The notes below the pieces were generated by a model. The model was given only the letters and a program-made list of their open reading frames with translations. It was not told the DNA's origin and made no database searches. A stretch of 64,000 nt of DNA from Paratinospora sagittata (Eukaryota; Streptophyta; Magnoliopsida; Ranunculales; Menispermaceae): positions 12,524,620 to 12,588,619 of the forward strand of contig CM069594.1 in assembly GCA_035771175.1 (NCBI GenBank), given 5' to 3'. The position numbers and the translations under genes are program-made. This document shows positions 53,541-63,888 of the stretch, in pieces. Numbering within the stretch: the first letter of the stretch is position 1; each line of letters starts with the position of its first letter.

Positions 53541-54052
53541 ATGTCTGAAAATAATATTGATGGATATAGTGACGCACACATGCAATGGCCTCCTTGGCCA
53601 CCTGTGGCGACTTCTCCAGGATCTGAGTCTAGTCACAACTACCTTGCATCACCAACTCCATCACCACACAGGCAGCGATCCTTATCGCCAGAGCGCGCAT
53701 TAATTTTTCGTAACAATTTTTCCCAAAACAATCCCGTGCCCTCATCTTGGAAGGATCTTCTACCAAAATTGCCAGGTGGCCGAATTCGAACAACAACACA
53801 AAAAAGCACCCGCCGCTCAACCTACCTCCCTTTAAACGATGCGACCAGCGCCCTACACCACCACCTGTTAAGCAAACGTTGAAATCTTCTAAGGAAGAAT
53901 CCGACTCCATTTGCTCTCCATGGTTTCATGATGTTGAGGATTCCACTGGCCACAGTGCCATTCAAGGCCCATATAGGCATTACCTTGAACTAGCAACCGA
54001 TGGCGACGACAGTGAATCTCACCCAGATAACTATCATGACTACTTGGACTGA
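53541..54052 (+). pseudogene. H2 post-pol ORF, unknown function
   Basis: Begins MSENNIDGYSDAH at 53541, about 100 bases after the pol stop, with WPPWPPVATSPGSESSHNYL, a Ser/Pro/Arg segment (PSPHRQRSLSPERA) and SSWKDLLPKLPGGRIRTTT. Around 53795-53810 the better coding frame shifts to HPPLNLPPFKRCDQRP, then SPWFHDVEDSTGHSAIQGPY and an acidic end stopping at 54050. The H1 counterpart at 3811-4313 aligns throughout. No domain recognised. It could be a small RNA-binding or regulatory protein of the element, but that is only a guess from its composition. Confidence 0.55.
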
Positions 54053-54069
54053 TTTCGAGGGCAAAATCC

Positions 54070-54086
54070 TTTTAAGGGGGGTAGAG
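54070..54086 (+). other. H2 polypurine tract
   Basis: TTTTAAGGGGGGTAGAG directly before the 3' LTR, as in H1. Confidence 0.85.
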
Positions 54087-55451
54087 TGTAATACCCTAGG
54101 TTTGCGCAAAAAAAAAAAAAAAAAAAAACTTTGTTCGGGCGCCATTTTTTCTATATAAAGAACTCCTCCCCCTTCTCATTTCTCACACCAAAATCACTTC
54201 TCCTTGTGATTTTTCTTCTCTTTTTCACTCATTTTGAGTTTTTGTCTTCTCTTTTGAGACTTTCTTTCTGAGACTCTCTGTGCGGTGCAATGCAGTTCTG
54301 CCCGGGGGAAGGCGCCAGTTTTCAACGGAGTTTTTATCTGAAGGTGGGGAACAAACATAGGTTTGCGTGCCTTATAACTTTTATTAAAGTTTACATTCAT
54401 TTATCATTATGTCTACTATTCATTTTCACTGCATTATTGCGTATAATGTTCATACTGTCATACTTATGCCTGTATATTTGGAGTTCATGTATTACATTGT
54501 TATTATGTCGGATTAGTGGTTAATCTAGCTCAACCAGACTTAGTCTTGTCCTCAGTAACTTTAAATAGTGAACGGGAGGCAGCGTGCTACTCTAGACGAT
54601 TGGTATTTAAGTTGATCTCGTGTCTCACCTCTCAACTGGAGACTGATCTGGTTGGTCTTATTTGAAAGCTATTAGCTTATACAAGTAATACTGAATGTCC
54701 TAACTTTGCACGTAGTGATACCGACCCTGATAAGGATCACTAGAAGTTGTCAAATCCTGTCTAAATGTAAAAGTAAAGACCGGACCAGTTCATGCGTTGA
54801 CATCATACATAGCACCACCTAGGGACGTATGTGGTTTATGATTCATAGAATAGTTAGAAGCGATGCTCGCTATTCATTATATTTCTCTGGAGAGGGACGT
54901 ACAATGAGAACCTGACTACTTCTGGGGAGGGACATCCGTACGTGAATCCAGAGCGTCGTTCCTGAGGTGGGACGTACAATGAGAACCCGGCTACTCCTTG
55001 GGAGGGACATCTGTACATGAACTCAGGCGATGTAAAGTCATCAAACCAATACGAGACGGTGTCATGCATACATACATATTGGATTGATTATGATGCTCTG
55101 ATGTGTATTTAAGATATTTGATTATGAAGTTTGCTTTATTAATTGTTATAGTCACGAACTATTTTACCCACTGAGCGTGTAGCTCACCCCGTTGTTATCC
55201 GATTTTTCACAGGAGATTAGGGTGGACTGGGTGCAGGTTTTTGGGCCCACATTTTTCTACCCTTTGTATTATTCATTGGGAATTTTGGGAGAATGTTCCC
55301 TTAACTATTTCATGTACAAATATATTCTAAAATTAATGAAATTAGACTTGTACTTAATCGTGTTTCCACACACTCAATTATTGTTAAAATGCATTCGCAC
55401 CCCGTCCGTGATTGTCCCGCCGGTTTAGGTGTGTCCAGGCGGGGTGTGACA
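54087..55451 (+). repeat. H2 3' LTR
   Basis: 1365 bp, TGTAATACCCTAGG...GGGGTGTGACA, followed by the TSD copy GTTGA. An A19 run sits at 54110-54128. TATA box at 54152. The 75-bp unit is present twice (about 54893 and 54968). Confidence 0.96.
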
Positions 55452-55590
55452 GTTGAACCATAGAGATCAATGCCGGTTTCAATTCAAAGTTGTTCGCATT
55501 GATAGGCATGCGAACAATACTCGAGTAATTATCATTGGGGACCGACTTGAAGTAGTCTCATAAGGTCAACTGATTTTGCTCGTCGGCCAT
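55452..55590 (-). pseudogene. Element F gag N-terminus
   Basis: Minus strand from ATG 55590: MADEQNQLTL, a stop, DYFKSVPNDNYSSIVRMPIN and ANNFELKPALISMVQ, breaking at the H2 insertion and continuing at 44655 (…QQH, stop, FGGSPIG). ELKPALISMVQ is the hallmark opening of Athila gag. Removing H2 and one TSD copy restores the frame across the site. Confidence 0.85.
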
Positions 55591-55822
55591 TGCTTCGGCT
55601 TCAATTATTCTCTCTCTTTTTAGTCTTCCAAAAGTGCGTTCAATTTCAGGATCGAACAATAGTACTTCAAAACTTCATCCTCGTTGCATAAACTCTTAAA
55701 ATCTTATCAAACATAAACTAAGAAAGAAAATCAGAGAATAAGATAAAAATAAAAATTAAAGTTAACAAACACGATATTAGTGAAAACTAGTATCTCAATC
55801 CCCAACAACGGCGCAAAAAACT
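55591..55822 (-). promoter_or_regulatory. Element F leader with tRNA-Asp-type PBS
   Basis: Minus-strand TTGCGCCGTTGTTGGGGA (55799-55816) matches 15 of 18 bases of the Athila PBS TGGCGCCGTTGCCGGGGA, a few bases from the LTR. The remainder is an AT-rich leader to the gag ATG. Confidence 0.8.
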
Positions 55823-56782
55823 TGTGTGCAAAACCGCAAGTGCACGGTTTCAAGTTATAATATATAAGAATCGAGTATCATCCTCAGGAGTTGTTACTAC
55901 ACTAGCTATCACGTTTTAACCCTAATTTTATTTAGAAAATCAGATTTGATAGTTCAAGTAATTAAAACAACTAAGTATTAAACTAACAATGCAATAGAAA
56001 TCAAATAGGAAATCAATAATAGAATGGTCTAGAGGTTGGATATCACCTCACTCTCAACTATGCGTTTATATATATTTACTATTAATTTGATTCTTTCGTT
56101 TATAAGTTGAAAATCTTAACGTTTTTAATTCCCTCTTTTGGAGCACCAACTAGAGCATATTATTGTCACCTTGGCATTACTCTTTCGATGAAAACCTAAG
56201 ATAACAATAACTCATTAAGTTCCATGATTTTCTTCCAATGATTTCAAAGGTTCGCGATCTCCTTTTGAGTCTCACGATAACCAATGTTATATTTTCAAGT
56301 TCCAACCCAAGGTACCCTCTTTTGGAGCATCTACCTCAAGTCTATGATCATCTAATCCGTGATCAAGGGATCAAAAGCATTAAACCCCAAAAAATATAAA
56401 TAAACTAGAAAACTTCATTAATAATAATCAAACAATGAAAACTAAGACATAATATCGAGTTTGGATCAATTAACCGTCTAGAAAAGGGATTTAGTTCATA
56501 ACTAAAAACATAAAAAAACTAAACAATGGTTTGAACACGAATAAGAACAATGAAAAACAAACTAGAATGGTGTAGAGAATCTTGAATAATCTTAAATCTT
56601 GATCTTCTTCTCCTATTCGCTCCAGCCGTAATCTTCTTGTTCTCCACTCTATGATACTTCCAAAACCCTTTCATAATGTTCTATTTATATTAAGAAGTCC
56701 ATAGAAACAAACCATGTCTTATTCAGATCTAAATTGGCGAAGTTAGAAGAGAAAAACCAAAATTAGCAACTTTCTAAAAATC
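55823..56782 (-). repeat. Element F 5' LTR (right), truncated
   Basis: Plus-strand TGTGTGCAAAACCGCAAGTGC..., aligned with 37777-38757 of the left LTR. It stops at TTTCTAAAAATC where LTR G begins. The remaining 430 or so bases do not reappear in the window. Confidence 0.85.
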
Positions 56783-58813
56783 TGTAATGCCCCATATGTA
56801 TGGGTCAAACTTGTACGTTGACCATTACATATTTTCAAGCATATTTGTACATATATACGTATGAACATGACCTTAGAATAGTGTAAATGCAAGTATTTTA
56901 GGGCTATTGGTACCCTAGGAAACACTTAGAAAAATTTCAGATTTGGGTGCAGGAAGCGCGCTCCCTAAGCGGAGAAACGCGCTTCTATGGCAAACCAGAG
57001 AGCACCATTCTGGAAAGTGTAACGAAGCGCGCTTCCCAAGGGTAGAAGCGCGCTTCTAGGTGGGCCTGCAATTTTATTTTAAAAAAATATATTAAGTCGG
57101 TGAGGAGGTTTGTGCTGATTTTAAATAGCAAACTCGACCTTTCTAGCTCATGTTGAGCTTGCTGGATTGAAAGAAACCCAGAGCAAAGGAAGAGGAAGAA
57201 GGGTTTGAGCTTGAAGATCAAAATCCAAGGTAAGGATTTGTGATTTTGGGTTAAAATTTACTGATTTGAACTCTTCTCTTCATTTTCTTCAACATATGTG
57301 ACATGCAAGTGTTTTCCATGGCTAGAAGAAGAGTTGGAAAATGAGGGTTTTGTGCTAGAATTGAATGAGTTGCTGGCTAAAACCATTGTAGATCAATTCC
57401 TTGTTGCTTGGTGAGTATTTTGATGTTAAAAATACTGATTTTCCATGGTTGGAAGTGGGTGTTCCAGAAATTATGGGTATAAGTTTTGGGAACCCATTTT
57501 CAATGGTAAACTACTGTGATTAGTTGTGTTTAATGGTTGAAAACTGATCTTGGATGATTGGTGATGATGAATTACAAAAACTGGAACACAGAATGGGTGA
57601 ATTTCGGGTTTGGTGATGAGCCCAAGTTTGGTACATGTGTTGGAAACTTAGAGTGTTGGGGATGTATTGGTAAGTTGTTTATTAATGAATTGTGATTCAT
57701 TGGTGATCAATTGATTAAATGTTTATGGCTGGAATTCATATTTAAGTGTGCTGCAATGTTGAATTGCAGAGAATTGATGTAAAATGAGTATGAACACAAG
57801 TGAGGTGCTTGTGTAGTAATTGTAAAGTTGGCGAATTCGATTAAGTATAGAAATTGTGGACTTAGGCAAAATCTTGTATTTGTGAGTATTTCTAATTTAG
57901 TTCTTATGTATGGCATTGTATTAAATAAACTCTGTTTTGATGAATTATGTGCATGTATGATTGCCATGTTGCATTGTCTAATTAATGCATTTAAACTCTT
58001 TGATTTTAACATCGAATATACTTGGACTTACTTGAAGTAAGTGAAGTATATGATCAATTCCAAGGAGGGAAGTTTGTGGACTAGACCTCGGAATGATCAA
58101 GAGGATGGTTTGTTAAGATGAATTCTCCCTATATATGCATAATAGGGATACAAATTCACTTACTTACCCGAGAGAGAGGATTTTATTTTTACGCATTGTA
58201 TGATATGTATAGAGTGGGGAGGAATATATTTGAATCATGTATTGATAATTACATTTGAATTGCATATGAGTTTACAATGATGATTTCAATGCCATGTTTT
58301 TGTATGGATGCATATATAATTCCATTATTAGACTACTCACTGAGCTTGCTGTAACTCACTCCACTCCCTTTTTATTATAGATGTTGATTACAAGGGTAAG
58401 GGCAAGGCTCTAGAGAGTTGATTGAGCTTGTCTCTTTGCCATTGTGAGTATGTTGGTTCTATACTTTTGTTTTTGGTATATATATATATAACACCAAACT
58501 ATGTTTAATGGTTAGTGAGATGTATGAGTGACAAAGATACATGTATAGGATGATGTATATCTTTCAGGGAGACTTGAGATGTGTATAAGTCTTGTGAGAA
58601 AGAAAATGTTTTGTGTACATATCTATGAATGGGTTTGATATAAATGATGATGGTTGATTTGATGAGACTATTAGGTGTTTGTGGAACTTCAAATTTATGG
58701 GAAGGTTCTACCGAAATTTTTAGTTATTTTGTATATTGTCGTATACGTCTAGGTATGATGTATATGGTATTCTGTGTCGGTCATGACATTAGCTTACGGA
58801 GGGGGTCGTGACA
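56783..58813 (+). repeat. LTR G (chromovirus-type)
   Basis: About 2031 bp, TGTAATGCCCCATATG...GGGGTCGTGACA. It contains CACTGAGCTTGCTGTAACTCAC, the block that H LTRs have as CACTGAGCGTGTAGCTCACC, so it is a relative of that family. Short palindromes AGAAGCGCGCTTCT occur near 57040. There is no TSD (AAATC before, CATTC after) and no PBS after it. Confidence 0.8.
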
Positions 58814-60239
58814 CATTCACTTTCCAAAACTTGCTAGATTTTCGTCGAAATCCACATCCATCTCCCTCTTTCCAAGTAATAGAACGGGGCTAACCCCTTA
58901 TTCACACCTCAACAAAGATAGCCTCACGCTCTCATTACTCAATTTCAATTCAATCATTTCAAGGATTGTGTTCCTTGTTAGGACAATCCAACTGCACAGT
59001 GAGCTCCAAAACCAATACTCACCCGGGACTAATTCCCAATGAAATGAATTCATGTTTTAACTTGTCCTTGCAAGTCTAACATGCACTGTTTTCTAAAGAA
59101 TTTCATAAATGAAATTTAATACAAGAAACAGTCAAACACATAACATGCTTACATTGAAATCATTTTATATCTACAATGCATTATAAGGAAACCAAGACAA
59201 GGAAAATACTCACAATGTACAGTGTATAGTTATCACAAGCTCACTTTCTACATAGCCACTATCAAGTAGCTCACCAAATTCACGAAAAACTCATTGAAGT
59301 TTTTACAAAGAATTTTAAATCAATCACAATTCTACACAAGTAGCTTACTTGTGTGCACATTCCAAATCATCAATTCTTCACTTCTCTTGTACAAATTTCT
59401 GCAATTACAATTACCAATTCACATTTAATCATAATCTAACCATAATCTACATTAAACCATACAAAAATATCACTCAAACAGTTCACAAAACTCTTAGCTA
59501 TTTCAACACAACAAGGTTGGAAGAACTCCATTTTCAACCGTCAATTTTCGTCAATTTAACATGCCATAGACATAAAATTCACCAAGGGATCACTTACCTA
59601 TAATTTCATACAATAACTCCTCAATTTTCAGCTCAAACCCTCATTTCCCAATCCTCCAAACTAACTGTAAAAGTTCAGCTTTTTCACATATGTTGCACAA
59701 GTCGAAGAGAGGAATTCAAATATGAAGTTTTTAGCTAGCAAAGATCAATCCTTACATTGGATTTCATCAACCCTAGCCTTTCCTCTTCTTCCCCTTTCGT
59801 TTCCTTTCTTTTATCCAGCTGCAGCATCCTCAAATGTTCTGAAATAATCGAGAATTTTCTTTAAAACACGCACGAACTGCCTCACCGACCATTTAAAAAA
59901 AATTGTCAGAACACCGAGGAGTGCGCTTCTCCTTCTCAGGAGCGCGTTTCTCATTGCCTTGAAACAAAATTTTTCTCTGGAAACCCGTGCGGTGCATCTC
60001 TAAAAATCCCAGAAAACTATCTCTCGGGTTTCACCTCAAGAGCGCACTTTTCAACATGCAGGGTGAAAATTTCACTGTCACATTCTAAATGCTATGTCTA
60101 GGGTCCAAAAGTACATATTACCCTAGAATACGCATAATTACCCTAGTATAAAGCCAGTAAGTATGTATACGCATATAAATACGTCTGACAATATGTACAA
60201 GTCAACGTACATGTTTGACTCAACATTATGGGGTGTTAT
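58814..60239 (-). repeat. LTR K, inverted relative of LTR G
   Basis: Read on the minus strand from 60239 it begins CATAACACCCCATAATG, then GAGTCAAACATGTACGTTGAC. LTR G begins TGTAATGCCCCATATG, then GGGTCAAACTTGTACGTTGACC. Further weak matches follow (GAGAAGCGCACTCC, CAACATATGTGA). The end next to G is not clear, so the boundary is approximate. No coding sequence. Confidence 0.55.
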
Positions 60240-60241
60240 GG

Positions 60242-60536
60242 TAAGTCATTAATTACTTTAATTATTGCTAGATTAATCCCTTAGACAACTCAAAACCGAC
60301 TTAGGATTTGAAGGGTCTTTGGCCTGTACCATACCGGTGCTCCATATGATAGCTTATTTTCCTTCTTTCTCGCTTACATGTTTGAGGTACCTAGCAGGCA
60401 GGTAGACAACTTGAAGTGATTCCAGCTCAGCATGTTCCCTCTACATCATCATATTTTAGTGATGATCAAATCTTGCACCAACATTTGACGTTGTCTGTGG
60501 GGTACGACCCTTTGAGCCAAGATTAGCTTGTCCATC
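60242..60536 (+). repeat. Element T: 5' LTR end, PBS and leader
   Basis: An LTR end CTTGCACCAACA (to 60483) is followed by TTTGACGTTGTCTGTGGGG, a decayed form of the TTTGGCGCCGTCTGTGGGGA site found after Tat-type LTRs. The upstream part of the LTR is cut by LTR K. Confidence 0.7.
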
Positions 60537-61799
60537 ATGAGCCAGGAGGCAGACTCCCAACTTAACTTGGAACCACCAACCTCTCCCATGGTACCCCGAG
60601 TTAGGTGAGGAAGACCTCCTTTGAACCCAGAGCGTAGCTCGACCTAGAAGCAGAGAGCTCAGCTGAGCAACATTAAGAAGAATGTTGAGACGATTCCCCA
60701 GATCGTGCTAAAACAACAACAAACATTGAGGAAAACACTTCCCCTTTGACCACCTCACAACATCCAACCTCAGAAGGATGAAGTGAGCAAATGTTGGAGT
60801 GTCAGCTCGAAACCGAGAACAGTTGGGAGCCGAGGGGAACCTCGACTTAGATCCAACCACAAGTCTTTATCATTTGGAGACCTGCATCATTCTCTAGATG
60901 CTAAAAAAAATAGTTAGTGCTCAAAATCCGCCCACCCCACGTCGGTCTAGGAGGAAGAGAAAAACAACAGGTAGCTTCTCTGCCAGGTCAGTACCTAAGA
61001 GGTCGTCCCAATCAAGGTGTACTGAATCCACCTAGTCGAGCAGAGGGGGTCCAACAAAACACTGCAAGGAGTATAAAGAGTTACCGTCTCCATTTATGGA
61101 AGAGATCCTCCAAGCGCCCCTACCATAGAATATCAAAACAACTAAGGTAGGAAGGTATGAAAGAAAGCGAGATCCTAGAGACCACATCTAGAACTACAAG
61201 TCCTGGATGGAGTTCAAGGGCTATGACGATTCAACCATGTGCAAAGGATTCCAAATCACCCTAAGCGGGCTAGCTCGAAAGTGGTATTGCAAACTACGAC
61301 CTGACTTGACCTACTCCTTGAGCCACCTCTGCCACGAGTTTTTTGAGCACTTCGTAGGGCAAAAGGAGAGAGAGAGAGGCCGACAAATAACCTACTGGCG
61401 ATCATGCAAAAATAAGGGGAAAGCTTGAAGGACTACCTAGCACACTTCAATGTTGAGGCCATATAGGCGGATGATTTTGATGACAACACATCCTTGACAG
61501 CATGTGTAGCAGAGCTCCGAGCTGGGAGGTTCCACTATTCCCTTGGCAAGAAACTCGAATGTCACACCCTGGGTTGCACAGCGTGCCCCCTGCCCAGGTG
61601 TGGGCGCACCCCCTCGGGGCGAACGCCAGCCATTATGGATCCATAATATTGTCCCATCCCGGTATAGCCACCGCCACACAAGGACGTCTCTTGTACACGG
61701 GATCATTTGTCCCTACTATTCACTGATGAATAGTGCCCCAAAATCGAACTCAAGACCTCCTTTAAGGAGTCTGATTTCGCATTCTGAGTAGCCACTGAA

Positions 61800-62055
61800 C
61801 CATTGGCTTAGTGGTTACTAGGAATGCGAAATCAGACTCCTTAAGGGAGGTCTCGAGTTCGATTCCTAGGGAGGCCCTGCACTATTCATCAATGAATAGT
61901 GGGGACAAATGATCCCGTGTGCAAGAGACGTCCTTGTGTGGCGGTGGCTGTACCGGGATGGGACAATATTATAGATCCATAATGGCTGGCGTTCGCCCCG
62001 AGGGGGTGCGCCCACACCTGGGTAGGGGGCACGCTGTGCAACCCAGGGTGTGACA
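61800..62055 (+). repeat. SINE-like unit 2
   Basis: A box GGCTTAGTGGTTACTAGG (61805-61822), B box GAGTTCGATTCC (61856-61867), a short inverted repeat (CTATTCATCAATGAATAG) and the 3' end GGGTGTGACA. Its first bases overlap the mirror start of unit 1, making a small palindrome. Confidence 0.7.
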
Positions 62056-62069
62056 AAAAGGCCTTATGT

Positions 62070-62318
62070 ATGATTCAGTGGTTACTAGGAATGCGAAATC
62101 AGACTCCTTAAGGGAGGTCTCGAGTTCGTTTCTTAGGGAGGCCCTGCACTATTCATGAATAGTGGGGACAAATGATCCCAGGTACAAGAGACGTCCTTGT
62201 GTGGCTGTGGTTGTACCGGGATGGGACAATTTTATGGATCCATAATGGCTGGCGTTCGCCCCAAGGGGGTGCGCCCACACCTGGGTAGGGGGCACGCTGT
62301 GCAACCCAGGGTGTGACA
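62070..62318 (+). repeat. SINE-like unit 3
   Basis: ATGATTCAGTGGTTACTAGG (A box, 62070) and GAGTTCGTTTCT (decayed B box, about 62122). Otherwise close to unit 2 apart from scattered substitutions and a shortened CTATTCATGAATAG. Confidence 0.7.
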
Positions 62319-62640
62319 TCGAACCTATAAGAAGCTCCTACACCGAGCTGAGAAGTTCTTTGACACTGACGAGCAGAGTAATGCAAAGTGTGAAAAGGAT
62401 TAACCAACTAAGGATTCAAATAAGAGCAAGAAGAGGAAAAAAGATGAACAAAAAAAGCTAAGGAAAAACCATCGAGGTAGTAAGAGGTCAGAGTATGGTC
62501 ATCGAGACCAGAGGGGTGGGATGATGCCCCAAGGCATGTACACTGGTTACACACCCTTGAACACTTCTAGGGAATAGGTTATGCTAAAGATCCAAGATAG
62601 GGACTATGTATGCTGGCCCAAAAAGCTACAAACATTGCGA

Positions 62641-63660
62641 ATTAGAGGGATAAGAAAAAATATTGCAGATACCACCGAGACCATGATCATAATACCAACA
62701 AGTGTTATAATCTCGAGGAAGAGATCGAAGCCCTGATTTGCAAAGGTCATCTCAAGGAGTATGTCAATGACTCCAACTAGAGAAGAGTTGAATCGCCCGA
62801 AAAGAAAATAGGAGAGTAAGATAAGAAGATAAGGACCATCTTTGGAGGAGACTTGACCAAAACCTCCAAACAAGCTTTGGAAGCTTATGTCCGTGAAGCC
62901 AGGCTGAAAGTCTTGAGCTTAGGGTTCCGACCAATGAAGCAGGGGAGGAGTGATTTCGCAATCACTTTCATGGAAGATGAGGTGCAGGGCATACTTTGAC
63001 CATATGCAGATGTTTTCGTCATTGCTATAAATGTAGGCAACTACAAAGTCCATCGGATGCTAGTCAACAACGGGAACTCAACAAACATACTGTACTAGTC
63101 AGCCTTTGAGAAGCTTGGACTTTACAAGGGAGCAGCTCAGCCTGATCCATGTTCCACTTATTGGGTTCCCAAGAGACGAAGTTATGCCGGAAGGTCGAAT
63201 TATACTTCCTATGACAACATGGGATTTTGATAACAAAGTCACGATTATGACAAACTTCCTAGTAGTTAAGTGCCACACAACATACAATGTTATCATAGGT
63301 CGACCACTTCTCAATAACTTAAGAGTCGTGGTGTCGATATACCACACTTAAGTTCCCAATAGAACGAGGTGTAGGTGTGGTGAAGGGGAACCAGGAAAAG
63401 CCACGGGAGTATTATGCTACAACAATGAAAAGGAAGTCAAGTCAGACCAAAAACCTCAAAATGTCAGAAGAAAGGCTTATGAAGCTAGAAGTATCGACCA
63501 GTTAGGACCTTGACCAGAGAGAAGCTATACCAGAACATGAAGCCCAAGACGAGTGGAAAGAGGTGCAGATCGCTGAAGATCCAACTAAGATTGTGAAGGT
63601 GGGAATTAGGATGAGCTCAGAACTCTCTGACCAGTTAATCAATGTGTCATGAGAACACAA
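62641..63660 (+). pseudogene. Element T gag end and protease (broken)
   Basis: KKYCRYHRDHDHNTNKCYNL then EEEIEALICKGHLKEYV (62650-62770) is the zinc-binding-like end of Tat gag (usual pattern YCxFHxxxGHxTxxC). IRTIFGGDLTKTSKQALEAY and VREARLKVLSLG follow, then ITFMEDEVQGIL, and the protease active site MLVNNGNSTNILY (about 63060-63098), where the usual D-N-G-S reads N-N-G-N. VPLIGFPRDEVMPEGRIILP and YNVIIGRPLLNNLRVVVSIY (63130-63345) complete the protease. The catalytic Asp is lost. It stops at 63349; the linker to RT shows further stops. Confidence 0.8.
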
Positions 63661-63888
63661 TGACATCTTTACCTGGTCTCACAAGGACATGCATCGTATT
63701 TCATTGTCTCAACGTTAACCAGACGCGAAGCTGGTGAGACAAAATGGAAGAGCTCTTAGTTTGGAAAGGGCACAAGGCCTACGAGAAGAAGTCGAAAAGC
63801 TTCTGGCAGCTCAATTCATCAAGGAAGTGCTTTACCCTGATTGGTTGTCCAATGTGGTTATGGTGAAAAAGCCAAATGGGAAGTGGCG
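63661..63888 (+). pseudogene. Element T start of reverse transcriptase
   Basis: GLREEVEKLLAAQFIKEVLY followed by PDWLSNVVMVKKPNGKWR is the opening of Tat-type RT (…V.YP.WL.NVV.VKK.NGKWR). The frame is cut exactly after GKWR by LTR J. The catalytic core is not in the window. Confidence 0.8.

Larger units (their letters stand above)
44656..55451 (+). mobile_element. Complete Ty3/gypsy chromovirus H2
   Basis: 10796 bp with both LTRs, TG...CA ends and a perfect TSD GTTGA (44651-44655 and 55452-55456), inserted in the gag of element F. Order: 5' LTR, PBS, accessory ORF, hairpin spacer, gag, protease, RT, RNase H, integrase, chromodomain, post-pol ORF, PPT, 3' LTR. Several stops and frameshifts make it non-functional. 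It is the best reference copy for reading H1. Confidence 0.97.
37777..56782 (-). mobile_element. Element F: Athila-like element with gag and protease, no RT
   Basis: Minus orientation. Right LTR 55823-56782 (cut by LTR G), PBS 55799-55816, gag start 55590, H2 inserted in gag, protease, solo LTR E2 inserted in the protease tail, 1.8 kb of noncoding sequence and left LTR 37777-39190. RT, RNase H and integrase are missing. Its own DNA, without the inserted H2 and E2, is about 6.7 kb. Confidence 0.85.
61560..62318 (+). mobile_element. Compound SINE-like element of three units with LTR-like ends
   Basis: 759 bp, begins TGTCACACCCTGGGTTGC, ends GCAACCCAGGGTGTGACA, flanked by TCGAA (61555-61559 and 62319-62323). 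Unit 1 (61560 to about 61806) is inverted; units 2 (about 61800-62055) and 3 (about 62070-62318) are direct. Each carries a tRNA-like promoter: A box TGGTTCAGTGGTTA or TTGGCTTAGTGGTTAC and B box GAGTTCGATTCC about 50 bases later. There is no ORF. The ends repeat the LTR terminus of the H family (GGGTGTGACA). It may be a SINE that was mobilised as LTR-like DNA, or a fold-back element. Confidence 0.75.
60537..62640 (+). pseudogene. Element T gag (broken, with SINE-like insertion)
   Basis: ATG at 60537 (MSQEADSQLNLEPP) opens a frame that soon stops. The capsid domain is clear at 61207-61330: MEFKGYDDSTMCKGFQITLS, GLARKWYCKLRPDLTYSLSH and FEHFVGQKER, then SLKDYLAHFNVEAI, stop, ADDFDDNTSLTACVAELRAG and RFHYSLGKKLE (61424-61559). 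The SINE-like element interrupts right after this, and gag resumes at 62324 with RAEKFFDTDEQSNAKCEKD in a shifted frame, followed by a Lys-rich tail. The pattern (GLARKWY..L, F..HF.G, RAGRFHYSL) is typical of Tat-type gag. Dead: many stops and frameshifts. Confidence 0.75.
60242..63888 (+). mobile_element. Element T: Tat-like Ty3/gypsy relic
   Basis: LTR end, PBS, gag, protease and the first residues of RT in a strongly decayed state. It is interrupted by a SINE-like compound element (61560-62318) and cut at 63888 by LTR J. Gag and protease motifs match the Tat/Ogre/Retand group by family knowledge. Confidence 0.8.

Noticed and set aside
57030..57056. AGAAGCGCGCTTCT palindromes as a Rep or recombinase site
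   Set aside because: Short GC palindromes within LTR G, with a decayed version in LTR K. No associated protein or origin features.
57707..58040. Overlapping ORFs of 70-100 codons on both strands in LTR G
   Set aside because: AT-rich LTR sequence with no motif or homologue in other LTRs. Chance frames.
61437..61706. 89-codon minus ORF across the SINE-like element
   Set aside because: Crosses from gag relic into a tRNA-SINE-like unit; GC-rich chance frame repeated at each unit.
61800..61880. A functional tRNA gene
   Set aside because: A and B boxes are present, but no cloverleaf with acceptor pairing or anticodon arm can be drawn, and the unit continues 180 bp further. SINE-type promoter instead.
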